Shown: piece by piece, positions 26,449 through 36,901 of the stretch | Layout of the letters: each line of letters begins with the position of its first letter | How positions within the stretch are numbered: position 1 is the stretch's first letter | From: Meandrina meandrites | Lineage: Eukaryota > Cnidaria > Anthozoa > Scleractinia > Meandrinidae | DNA: 64,000 bases | Reading direction: 5' to 3' | NCBI GenBank assembly: GCA_963693305.1 | Contig: OY855905.1 | Location: 48,748,944 to 48,812,943 of the forward strand | The notes under the pieces: model-generated | What the model was told of the DNA's origin: nothing | The model's database searches: none | The model's input: the letters and a program-made list of their open reading frames with translations, nothing else | Translations under genes and position numbers: made by a program

Positions 26449-27074
26449 AAGCGAGCTTTATCTGCACCTCCCGCCATTATTCAAATTGATTTAGTCGCGC
26501 GTGTGCTCTCTTCAAGTTACTTAAATGAAATATAATCTTACTCGTGAAAACACCTATCATTTTTAAGTCGCTTAACGAAGTCTGCAAACAAAGCACAAGA
26601 CAATCGGTGTCGTGGTGGTTTTCACGGTCACGCAATAAGTTTCATTATTTTACATGTCATGCACCGATCACGGTCAAAGGCAATTTTACCGTACGAATAA
26701 CCAAAATTTTCCCACATAGGCTTGGACCGAAATGCTTTTAATACACTTTTTACATTATTTTCAAGTAAAAATTAAAATTCACTCACCTCCGAAGAATAAA
26801 GATGACAACTACACATTTCGATCGAAACACAACACCATTTGAAGCTAGAATGAGTGGACAAAAAAGCTGGAAAGAGTTGTATCTTACATTAGCCACGCCG
26901 CCATTTTCGAGAATTTTGAGCGTTTCCACACTCGCTCGCTGTGACCGGCACGATGGCCAGGATCACGGGGACAGTCAGATTGACGAGTTCACCCCTCTCT
27001 TGTCCTGTCTGACTCGAGTGACATGCCTCCATACAAAGTTAACCTCGCTTTACGGGCAATTGCAGTCTGTGCAT

Positions 27075-27100
<26 letters not shown>

Positions 27101-27105
<5 letters not shown>

Positions 27106-28985
27106 TGAGTAAAAGAGTAAACAGCGAACTTCTCACAGGTGACGGTTTAATATTAATATGTAGACGTTTCGCCCATTCGGGCTTCCTCAATACATCGGTG
27201 TGGTGAAGAATTAAAAATGCTTGGAATAAAAAACTAGTTTACAATGTTGGACTTATATATAAAAATGTATAATTAAAAACAAAGTAGAAATTTACAAACA
27301 ATTAAAAATTAAAAACCTAACAAATATTAAAAATTTAAAAATTAAATCTCACTTGGCTCTAGAGTATTACGCAATGTTTGAATGGCGAAAACATAACAGC
27401 AGGGTCCCAAGACAGGGCCGCTGAACAAAGCGCTTTCTAGCGCAACAAAAACTTGGTAACAGGATCCCGAAAGAGGGCCTTTGAATAAATTATTATAACA
27501 AAATCCCTAAATTAGGCCCCTGAACATGAGTAATTGTATTGCGTGCTATACTCTCAGCTAAGTAACAGTATCCCTAGTTGGGCCCCTGAGTAACATGTAT
27601 TGACCTAAAATAAAAAACATTACGTAATAAGAACACTTGTGAAAAAAAAAAAAACAAAAAAAACAAACAAATTTTTGATAAAACGTTGTCGGTTGCTAAT
27701 TATATCTAATTCTATTCCTTGAATTGAATTCGGATCTTTTATTCAATCCGTGAGGCTGAAGGGTGCAAAGTTGTGCACTCCAATAAGCTTCTCTCGTTAG
27801 AAGACGTTCATCAGTGCTGTTATTGTCACTTGGGTTGGAAATTTGTTCAATAATTGTGAAATTGAAATCAGAGAGAATGTGAAACGTTTTGTTAAAATGT
27901 GTCGCAACCTCACAAGCGTTCTTATTAGTCTTCATGGCCGATTTATGATTACGAAAACGCACCTTAAATTCGTTGCTAGTTGAACCCACATATTGCACAC
28001 TGCATTTTGTGCAAGTGACCAAATAAATGACATTTTTGGATTTACAGTGGAGATGTTGTGCAATATGATAGGTTCTGTTTGAACTAGCGCTTGAGAAATG
28101 GTCAGATTCAACTAAAAAATTACGGCAGAGATCACATTTACTTTTGCATTTAAAGCAACCATGTTTATCAGAATCATTGTCATTAACATTAATTTTTCGT
28201 GGGCGTGCGAGAATTTCTTTGATATTTTTGGGTCTTCTAAAAGATGGGATGATTGACCCTTCAGGGAATATGTTTGAAAGCGAAGGAGAATTATAAATGA
28301 GTTGTTTGTGTGAATTGAGAATTTTTCCAATGCTAGGTAAATTAGGGTTGTAATCTAAAACCAATGGAAAAATTTTTTTCGACTCCTTATTGGTAGGAGC
28401 AAGAAGGTCCTCCCTGGGAATTGATCTAACTTTCTCGAATTGTTGTTTGACTTGGTTGGGATTGTAGCCTCTATTAATTAAATAACTCTGATACTCAGTG
28501 CTCCGTTTATCAAAAGATTCAGAGGTAGAACAATTTCTTTTAACTCTAGTAGCAACACCAAATGGGATGGCTTTTGAACAATGAGCTGGGTGGGCACTGT
28601 TGCGCAGCAGATACATATGATTGTCAGTTGGCTTGGAGTAGATATCCGTTTGGATATATCCCTCAACAAGATTTAGTGTAAGATCTAGAACGTTAAGAGA
28701 AGTCGGGGAATGGACTAGGGTAAACTTAATGGTGGGGTAAAGGGAATTGATAAACTCAGTAAACTCAATTAATTTAGAGTGCCCCTGTGTCCAAAGATCA
28801 AAAATATCATCCCTATATCTCCACCATAAGTTTGGTTTAATAATCCCTGATTTGGCTTTTTTGTCTATAACCCCCATGGCTACGTCAGCATAGCTGCATG
28901 CGTTTTTGGGCCCCATGGCCGTCCCATGAATTTGGAGAAAATTTTCATCTTTGAATTGAGAATTGTTGTGTTGGAGACAAATTTT
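27101..28985 (-). mobile_element. 5'-truncated inverted Penelope-like copy
   Basis: This segment is the reverse complement of 29904-31788, with a constant coordinate sum of 58,889 at every point checked, meaning no net indels over 1,885 bp. It holds the C-terminal RT from GTAMGPK onward, the linker, the GIY-YIG domain and the 3' region. I noted one replacement between the coding halves (Ala here, Thr in the plus copy, in KN-A/T-CEVATH). The open frame running from 29105 down to 27696 starts in antisense of the plus copy and crosses the junction, so its first residues are artefactual. The left edge abuts a TA repeat. Confidence 0.9.
27158..27195 (-). ncRNA. inverted copy of the hammerhead-like motif
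   Basis: Mirror of 31694-31731 in the other palindrome arm, with the same core, stem II and ACGT stem III element. Confidence 0.5.
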
Positions 28986-28994
28986 GTTTAAATT

Positions 28995-31193
28995 TTGTTG
29001 GAGACAAATTTTAATTCCCGCGATGTTAATCGCGTTAAATTGCTTGAAGACTGGGAGAAATTTGAGAATAGACTTAGAGCAGCAGTCTTCTTCCACAATG
29101 GTCAAGAAATCGATGACTCTAATGTTGATAACAGCCTTCCCTTGTTCCCCGCGATTAAGAAAACTTCGCGGTGGAAAGCCCCCACATCGCGCTTCCCGGA
29201 ACTCGAACTTTTCCTCGAATCAGTTAAGAAAGATCTGTTCGATCCTAACAACATTCGCTCGATACCAGATAATCTTTCTCCAGGGGAAAGGAAGGCATTG
29301 TCCACACTAAGAGATGTCGACGGACTTACAATTAAGATCCAAGACAAGGGTTCCAAATTTGTTGTTATTGACAAGGAGGTTTACGATGCCAAAATGAAAG
29401 AACAACTAGAAAACCCGCTCCATTATGAGAAAATTGATTCGGATCCCAGCACGGAGTTTGTTGACGTTATCTCACAATGGGGTAAGAAGTGGCTTGAGAG
29501 AGGACAAATCAGTGAAGAAATTGCCCAATGGGTTACCAACAAGAATGCAAAGCCAGGAAAAGCCTTTGGCACCATTAAGACCCATAAAGAAGGGAATCCC
29601 CTTAGGCTAATTACATCTTGCTGTGGTACGGCTATAGAAAATCTCTCAGCTTTCACTGAATTCTATCTCAAGCCTCTTGCTCAGGGTTTACCTTCCTTCG
29701 TCAAAGACACCACCCATTTACTACAAAAGATTGAAGATCTCAACAAAATGGGCCCTTTTCCAAAGGAAAGCCTTTTAGTATCTTGGGATGTTGTCGCCAT
29801 GTTTCCTAACATTGATAACCATTTAGGAATTAATGCCATAACAGAAGCCCTTAATTCCCGAACTACAAATTTTCCATCCACTGATTGTATTGTAGAAGCG
29901 GTTAAAATTTGTCTCCAACACAACAATTCTCAATTCAAAGATGAAAATTTTCTCCAAATTCATGGGACGGCCATGGGGCCCAAAAACGCATGCAGCTATG
30001 CTGACGTAGCCATGGGGGTTATAGACAAAAAAGCCAAATCAGGGATTATTAAACCAAACTTATGGTGGAGATATAGGGATGATATTTTTGATCTTTGGAC
30101 ACAGGGGCACTCTAAATTAATTGAGTTTACTGAGTTTATCAATTCCCTTTACCCCACCATTAAGTTTACCCTAGTCCATTCCCCGACTTCTCTTAACGTT
30201 CTAGATCTTACACTAAATCTTGTTGAGGGATATATCCAAACGGATATCTACTCCAAGCCAACTGACAATCATATGTATCTGCTGCGCAACAGTGCCCACC
30301 CAGCTCATTGTTCAAAAGCCATCCCATTTGGTGTTGCTACTAGAGTTAAAAGAAATTGTTCTACCTCTGAATCTTTTGATAAACGGAGCACTGAGTATCA
30401 GAGTTATTTAATTAATAGAGGCTACAATCCCAACCAAGTCAAACAACAATTCGAGAAAGTTAGATCAATTCCCAGGGAGGACCTTCTTGCTCCTACCAAT
30501 AAGGAGTCGAAAAAAATTTTTCCATTGGTTTTAGATTACAACCCTAATTTACCTAGCATTGGAAAAATTCTCAATTCACACAAACAACTCATTTATAATT
30601 CTCCTTCGCTTTCAAACATATTCCCTGAAGGGTCAATCATCCCATCTTTTAGAAGACCCAAAAATATCAAAGAAATTCTCGCACGCCCACGAAAAATTAA
30701 TGTTAATGACAATGATTCTGATAAACATGGTTGCTTTAAATGCAAAAGTAAATGTGATCTCTGCCGTAATTTTTTAGTTGAATCTGACCATTTCTCAAGC
30801 GCTAGTTCAAACAGAACCTATCATATTGCACAACATCTCCACTGTAAATCCAAAAATGTCATTTATTTGGTCACTTGCACAAAATGCAGTGTGCAATATG
30901 TGGGTTCAACTAGCAACGAATTTAAGGTGCGTTTTCGTAATCATAAATCGGCCATGAAGACTAATAAGAACACTTGTGAGGTTGCGACACATTTTAACAA
31001 AACGTTTCACATTCTCTCTGATTTCAATTTCACAATTATTGAACAAATTTCCAACCCAAGTGACAATAACAGCACTGATGAACGTCTTCTAACGAGAGAA
31101 GCTTATTGGAGTGCACAACTTTGCACCCTTCAGCCTCACGGATTGAATAAAAGATCCGAATTCAATTCAAGGAATAGAATTAGATATAATTAG
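28995..31193 (+). mobile_element. Penelope-like element ORF: reverse transcriptase plus GIY-YIG endonuclease
   Basis: A 732-codon open frame. RT motifs in order: SKFVVIDKEVY, KTHKEGNPLRLITS, motif A SWDVVAMFPNID, motif B IHGTAMGPKNACSYADVAMG, motif C WRYRDDIFDLW and LNVLDLTLN. A Cys-rich linker (CFKCKSKCDLC) follows, then a C-terminal GIY-YIG nuclease with VIYLVTC and QYVGST followed by Arg and His. This order is diagnostic of endonuclease-bearing Penelope-like elements. The first six or so residues come from the inverted-copy junction, so the real N-terminus is probably missing (5' truncation). The stop is followed by a 3' region to 31788 and beyond. The frame is intact, so the copy is young, but lack of the 5' end makes it unlikely to be autonomous. 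Confidence 0.93.
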
Positions 31194-31693
31194 CAACCGA
31201 CAACGTTTTATCAAAAATTTGTTTGTTTTTTTTGTTTTTTTTTTTTTCACAAGTGTTCTTATTACGTAATGTTTTTTATTTTAGGTCAATACATGTTACT
31301 CAGGGGCCCAACTAGGGATACTGTTACTTAGCTGAGAGTATAGCACGCAATACAATTACTCATGTTCAGGGGCCTAATTTAGGGATTTTGTTATAATAAT
31401 TTATTCAAAGGCCCTCTTTCGGGATCCTGTTACCAAGTTTTTGTTGCGCTAGAAAGCGCTTTGTTCAGCGGCCCTGTCTTGGGACCCTGCTGTTATGTTT
31501 TCGCCATTCAAACATTGCGTAATACTCTAGAGCCAAGTGAGATTTAATTTTTAAATTTTTAATATTTGTTAGGTTTTTAATTTTTAATTGTTTGTAAATT
31601 TCTACTTTGTTTTTAATTATACATTTTTATATATAAGTCCAACATTGTAAACTAGTTTTTTATTCCAAGCATTTTTAATTCTTCACCACACCG

Positions 31694-31731
31694 ATGTATT
31701 GAGGAAGCCCGAATGGGCGAAACGTCTACAT
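31694..31731 (+). ncRNA. hammerhead-ribozyme-like motif in the Penelope 3' region
   Basis: Stem I strand ATGTA, core TTGAGGA (consensus CTGANGA with C3 changed to T), one extra A, stem II GCCC-GAAT-GGGC, GAA, self-complementary ACGT, C17, then TACAT closing stem I. Such a minimal stem III can only form between two RNAs, as described for hammerheads of Penelope-like elements. The C3 change would weaken or abolish cleavage. The same motif lies inverted at 27158-27195. Confidence 0.55.
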
Positions 31732-31868
31732 ATTAATATTAAACCGTCACCTGTGAGAAGTTCGCTGTTTACTCTTTTACTCAAACTAAATCTACCGAGT
31801 GCAAGCGTCCCGTATCCTTTGGATCCTTCTCACAAGCATCGTCGTTGGCAAACCTTCTTCTTTTATAC

Positions 31869-31872
<4 letters not shown>

Positions 31873-31960
<88 letters not shown>
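31873..31960. repeat. TA microsatellite
   Basis: About 44 TA units following the Penelope 3' region. Shorter TA tracts are at 27074-27102 and 32046-32064. The open frames of alternating Tyr and Ile here are artefacts. Confidence 0.95.
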
Positions 31961-31963
<3 letters not shown>

Positions 31964-31999
31964 TCATCACAAATGAAGACAAACAATAATCTTTTTTAC

Positions 32000-32042
32000 A
32001 CACCTATATTTCGACTCCATACAAGAGTCTTCATCAGGGTAA
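32000..32042 (-). ncRNA. hammerhead-ribozyme-like motif with canonical core
   Basis: Reading the minus strand: TTACC, CTGATGA, one extra A, stem II GACTC with a 7-nt loop and GAGTC, GAA, self-complementary ATAT, A17, then GGTGT pairing with the start. The CTGATGA/GAAA core is consensus. It shares with the 31694 motif the extra A before stem II and a self-complementary four-base stem III. It sits between two TA tracts in a fragment resembling the tail of another Penelope-like family. Confidence 0.6.
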
Positions 32043-32668
32043 ATTATATATATATATATATATAAACTTTATCTTGTCTATGTGCTAATTGCACCCTGTC
32101 AGAAAATGAAAACTTCATGTAGATTAAATATTTTTTATTACTAAAGTACTGTGGCATAAGAAAGTAATATGTTGGACAAACTGTCTTCCTTTTGGTGTTG
32201 GACCCTCTGGGTCTCATAGCAACTGAAGGTCAATTCGTGATTACGCAACATAACGGGAAAATTTTTTATGTTGGGAAAATCGAAATTTGCATCGATAAAA
32301 GCATCGGGCAATCGAATCAGCAGAAAAGAAGACATAAAATTGGACAAAGAATGGGCGAGCAAGACGCACATTGAAGACGTTGAATTGATTGCGGCTTCAT
32401 AAAAATTTCTTCAATTTGTACTGATTTCTTTGGAGGCCGATGACTAATTCAGCATGTGGCTGATTGAATCAAGAGCTCTTTTCCCTGACGGCAAGGACTT
32501 TCGTTTCGCTTCGCTGAACGACCGATTGTTCTTCTTCCCTTGCTTTGCTTCAACGTGCGATATTTCCACAATAATTCAAGATCCGGATGAAGTTTTGCGC
32601 CCGATTTTGTCAACAAGCTGCTGGAATTCTTACTGGGATTAACCGTTTTTTTAATTTTGACACATTAC

Positions 32669-32795
32669 CTTCGTCCGATGCGAGGTCATCTTTAGTGGTC
32701 GGAACATCTGCAGGTTTGTAGTCTGCATTTGTCACGGTCTCCTTGTTAAAGACTGCTAAAATAACCAGTAGCACAATGGAAGTGCACACATTCAT
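32669..32795 (-). CDS. signal-peptide exon 1 of the VioB-like gene (proposed)
   Basis: ATG at 32795-32793 opens a 42-codon exon starting MNVCTSIVLLVILAVFNKET, a classical signal peptide with a hydrophobic core. It ends at 32669 in phase 1 before the donor GTAATG. Exon 2 at 15892 starts in the matching phase, so the junction reads ...SDE-D-VDLPDD in frame. No other minus-strand exon in between fits. The intron would be 16.8 kb and contains the two foldback elements and the Penelope palindrome. An in-frame ATG 63 bases upstream (32858) would add 21 residues, but the downstream ATG gives the better signal peptide. The link to exon 2 rests on phase, splice sites and strand only. Confidence 0.6.
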
Positions 32796-32840
32796 TACGA
32801 CACACGTAGGAGGAAATGTCAAAAATATATGACCTTCTGT

Positions 32841-32889
32841 GGATTTCACAGATTTCAAATAGAATTTGTTAGAGAGTAATTGGCATGTC
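32841..32889. repeat. stray copy of NUBP2-relic intron sequence
   Basis: GATTTCACAGATTTCAAATA and the following bases to CATGTCT match 37748-37797 almost perfectly, and 39370-39420 less well. It lies just upstream of the signal-peptide exon. Confidence 0.7.
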
Positions 32890-32914
32890 TCCAGGGCTCC
32901 GGGTCACAATACAT

Positions 32915-32986
32915 CAACCTCGTTCCCAGGACTTTTCCCTTTTTACCGCCCCCACGAAGAAGGGAAAAGCCCTGGGAACGAGGTTG
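32915..32986. mobile_element. 72-bp MITE with 9-bp TSD
   Basis: Ends CAACCTCGTTCCCAGG and CCTGGGAACGAGGTTG, flanked by ACAATACAT at 32906-32914 and 32987-32995. A 9-bp duplication suggests a Mutator-like source. It lies about 120 bp upstream of the proposed signal-peptide exon. Confidence 0.85.
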
Positions 32987-32999
32987 ACAATACATAGGG

Positions 33000-35200
33000 C
33001 TCCAATTATTGCAAGGAAAAACGCAAAGAAAAAAATGCATGCATTTTGATATTAGATCAGAATTATTCTTCTTCTTGAAAAGTGTTCCAAAATGCACCAA
33101 ATGGCATAAGAGTATGCCTAGATTTTCATAATTTTCCTGGAAAAGGATGCCCCCGGACCTCCAGAATTGAGAAAAATAAGTCATCATCGTATTAATTTTC
33201 GAATTAATGATATAAATTACATTAAATGTTCCCTTTTTATCTAAATGTTGTGTCAGAAAGAAATAATTAAGCTATACGGTTAATTATTAGTAGTCAATTA
33301 ACTGACAACTGACAAATATCTTAAATTTTGACTGATAACTGACAAATGGATTTTAACTGCCATCTGATATTTTTAACCCCCTATCCAGAACCTCTTCAAA
33401 AAGTATTTATGTCATAAAATAAACTTTAAAATGGCAAGTGACGTAGCACCGCTCCCCTTATGGCTAAGATAAATGAAAAAAAAAACAGTTATTATGATAA
33501 TTATATCAGAAAAGGGACTATTTTCCAATGGGTTTGGTTATTGGAAAAGAGGAGCCTTTTGGAAAAGGGTTTATGACAGCGGGGGCAGGGGGCGCTTATC
33601 AAAATAAGGGGCGTCCTATTGGAATAGGGCGCTTTGTGGAATAGAAGCTGAAACAACGTGTGAAACACACTGGCGACTACTGAGCCTCAGCTCTCTATGG
33701 GTACCCATGATCTTCGTTTTCTTCGCAATTTTTTTGCAAATCTTCGTGTTTTTTCATCATTAATATCATTAATGATGACATTATCAGTGGAGTGTTTTTG
33801 TCGTTTCAGCCTTGCAATGGCTCAATGTGGCTTCGTGGTAGTGACAATAAACCTATTCAGAAATTAAAGATATTTTCTGTAGTGTTTACGAATTTTGACA
33901 GTTGTATATCTGAGTGTTTCAATTTGAACACGCGAATTGTGGTCAATGACAGATCTTCGCTTCAATCTTGAGATCTTCGTTTATTCCGCGGTGGTCTTCG
34001 CTTCTTCGGAAATACCCATAGAAGACTCATAGAGAGGCTCAAAGATAAGCACGGCAAACATGCTAAAGTGACTCGGTGCTTTGATTTACCACATGCTCAT
34101 TATTAGCTCCTTCCCAGTTCCCTGATTTTGCACTCCATCTCCCTGCTTCCAAGATTGTATCCGGTGACAATGAGTCCAGAAAATTATTATCACACAATAT
34201 AATGGTACAGGCGGCTTTAGTGGTACATGTACAACTTTATTTAGTTCCATTTATTTCATGACCTATCATCTACAACAATTTCTGAGTTTCCCAAATAAGG
34301 ATTCTACATTTTTTGGTCATTGCCATGTCTTCTGATTTACCAATATCTCAATCAGGAAAGACCTTAAAACATTTTATTTCAACACACATTCATATAACGT
34401 ATGCAACTGCAAAACTTGTTAAGTTTATGACTTCTTCAGTTGGTTGCCATATCAGAGTTGAATCTGGGATAACTTCATGTAACTGCAAGTGAAAAATATA
34501 CCTTGATACTCTACACTGTTTATATTTATTTATATTTTTAAATATTTATATTTCATTTATTTATTATTTCTAACAACTAAAGGATTTGATAAACACTATA
34601 AGAGAAAGATGAGCAATTAGAAACTACATAAGATTTTGATGAACGTTAGCCCTACACATTTACATTTGAAAAATCTTCAAATGTAAATGTGTGTGACATG
34701 GGTCATAAAAATGCTATGTAATTCCATCACTCATCTTTCTATTAAAACATTTATTTCTATGAAATCGTATCATTATTTCTGGCTTGGTTTATTTTTTAAC
34801 ATAACTATATATAGTTGTCAAGGTTTACTTTTCATTTATGTACACGACATCATCCCAGATTCAAATCTATCAGGCAACCAATTGAAGAGGTCATTGACAA
34901 AACTGGTTAAGTAGCCGCACATTTTATGTAAATGTGTCTTGAAAGTAAATGCAAAAGAGATTTTTCCAAATCAAGATACAATTTAAACTTTCTCCTTACT
35001 AATTCCTATACATTTCTTTTCATGTTTGTTTTGAGAAACTGGTGCTACATCAAGACTTGACTGATGGACACTGAAACTAACGATGTAAGGAGAAACCAGT
35101 TGTTGATCACTTGGTCTTCTCAGACATGTTTGTCATTAGAGACAGGAATCTCAGCTGGGCTACAGACACAGTATATCCAACAGACTACATGCATGTTTTT
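33000..35200. other. intergenic between the VioB-like gene and the NUBP2 relic
   Basis: AT-rich. Apart from the MITE at 33682-34040 and a short palindrome ACATTTGAAA/TTTCAAATGT region near 34660-34690, nothing is recognised. Confidence 0.6.
33682..34040. mobile_element. MITE family AGCCTCTCTATGGGTA, copy 1
   Basis: Inverted ends around CTCTCTATGGGTACCCATG and TACCCATAG..AGAGAGGCTC. The interior matches 52226-52584 (TTCGCAATTT, TTTTCTGTAGTG, ATCTTGAGATCTTCG). Confidence 0.75.
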
Positions 35201-35712
35201 TTGAATGTTCAGTCTGATCTCGGCCACTGCTTACCATTTGTACCAGTTTGAATGTTGTATTTACTGTATACAATTTTGTGGTGTTGATGAGCTAAGAAAC
35301 AAGTCAATAAAGGCTTGGCCATCTTCGTTGGAATTGTGTTAGACTTTGATCCAGTGGAATAGTGCCTGCAAAGAAGAAAGAAAAACATTAACTACAGATT
35401 TGCAAGCAAGAGATAGCTAGAATCTAGAGTCTCACAAACTATAACCACTACATGATTGTCGAACAGTACACTGATTTTTGTTACAATATTCGATTAAAAT
35501 TACATTGCTCAGTACAAATTATTGTTGTACCTGAATGTGTGTGCCAATAATTCATGTAATCCAGATGATCACCACAACACACATCCGAAAGATGCTACAA
35601 AAAATTAACAAAACAGTTAAATTTGTTAGTTGGCAGGGGCAACTGGTAAATTTGGGATTTTGTGTGATGACAAGACTATAATAGTTTTCTACATGCCCTA
35701 ATATGTGGAGAC

Positions 35713-35988
35713 CTGTGAGTTGCGGTGGCCTAATGGTTAGTGTGCTGGACTCTGGATAATGTGGTCTGGGAACGTTGAGCCCTGGCCGCCACTAAGTTGT
35801 CAATTCATGGGGAACACTTTACTATCACACTACCTCTCTCAACTCAGGTGAAAAATGGGTACTGGAAAATTTACTGCTGATCCAGGGAGGAGTATAAATA
35901 CTCCTGTTCAATTCATCCTACTGGAATAGGGATAAGCTCTGGCCTGATGGGCCACTAAGCTTGTATGCACACTTTACCTTACTTACTA
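35713..35988 (+). mobile_element. tRNA-derived SINE
   Basis: A tRNA-like head (GTGGCCTAATGGTTAG as box A, TTGAGCCCTGG as a decayed box B) and a body ending GATAAGCTCTGGCCTGATGG..CTTTACCTTACTT. Flanked by ATGTGGAGAC at 35703-35712 and 35989-35998. Inserted in an intron of the NUBP2 relic. Confidence 0.8.
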
Positions 35989-36838
35989 ATGTGGAGACAC
36001 TCAGAAGCCTAATCATTTTTAATTTTGCATAGGTGATGAAAGGCAAAAACTAATAACAAAAAGCCTGTAGATTGGAATAAATACCATTTTTCCTTGGTCC
36101 TCTATCTTTGCCCCATAACATCATCTTGGCTATGTAGCAAGGAACCTATTGACACAACAGCAGGTCATTCATCCTTGCCTGCACAGACTGGAACCCAACT
36201 AAGAAAAGAAAGGTTAAGATAATTTAATTTGAATGATACATTACATTGATCATTTTCATCAAACATGCACTCGGCAAGGGTGGGTGCTCCCTTTACATAT
36301 ATGGTGGTTATAAATCACATTGTTCAGTACAAATTAACCTCATACCTGAAGGTGCGCAAATAATCAGGTAATCCACATCACCCCAGCACACTTCTCATAG
36401 AAACTGTTCGATAATTGCTACAAAAGAAATTAACGTTCGAATTATCAGTTACGAGGCAGTGGCAAATGGCAAATTTGAGACTTTGCACGAAGGCAAGACT
36501 GATGTCTTTAGTTTTCTCCAATTCCAAATGTGGAGACACTCAGAACTATGTAGCCTAACCATTTTTTTTATTTTTAATGCATACATGTACATTTCAGGAA
36601 AGACAAATTTTAATGACAAGAAGCCTACAGATTGGAATAAATACCATTTTTCTTAGGTCCTCTATCTTCACACCATAGCATCAACTCTGCTACTTAACAA
36701 GGAACCTATTGACACAACAGCAAGTCATTTGAAAGGTTAAATAATGATCAGTAAATTTGACTGATATATTACATTTATCATCTCATCTCAACATTTCGGG
36801 TACTCCCTAAGATGGACTTAAAATTACATTGTTCATAC

Positions 36839-36901
36839 CTGGAGGTGTGTCAATAATCAGATCATCCCAGCACACATCTGATATAAACTGCTTGATCACT
36901 G
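36839..36901 (-). pseudogene. best-preserved NUBP2 Z exon copy
   Basis: Open exon between acceptor TTTTGTAG and donor GTATGA. It encodes VIKQFISDVCWDDLIIDTPP with a split Gly at the end. DTPPG is the Walker-B-like signature of NUBP2 and NUBP1. The two other Z copies (near 36420 and 35590) are broken. Confidence 0.7.

Larger units (their letters stand above)
27101..31788. repeat. large near-perfect palindrome (1,885-bp arms, 918-bp spacer)
   Basis: The arms 27101-28985 and 29904-31788 are head-to-head Penelope copies. At the inner junction a 16-bp stretch (GTTGGAGACAAATTTT) occurs at 28970 and again at 28998 as a direct repeat, suggesting a template switch or repair event during insertion. 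Confidence 0.9.

Noticed and set aside
27696..29105. 469-codon minus-strand frame as a separate gene
   Set aside because: It is the truncated inverted Penelope copy read through the palindrome junction; the first residues are antisense of the plus copy.
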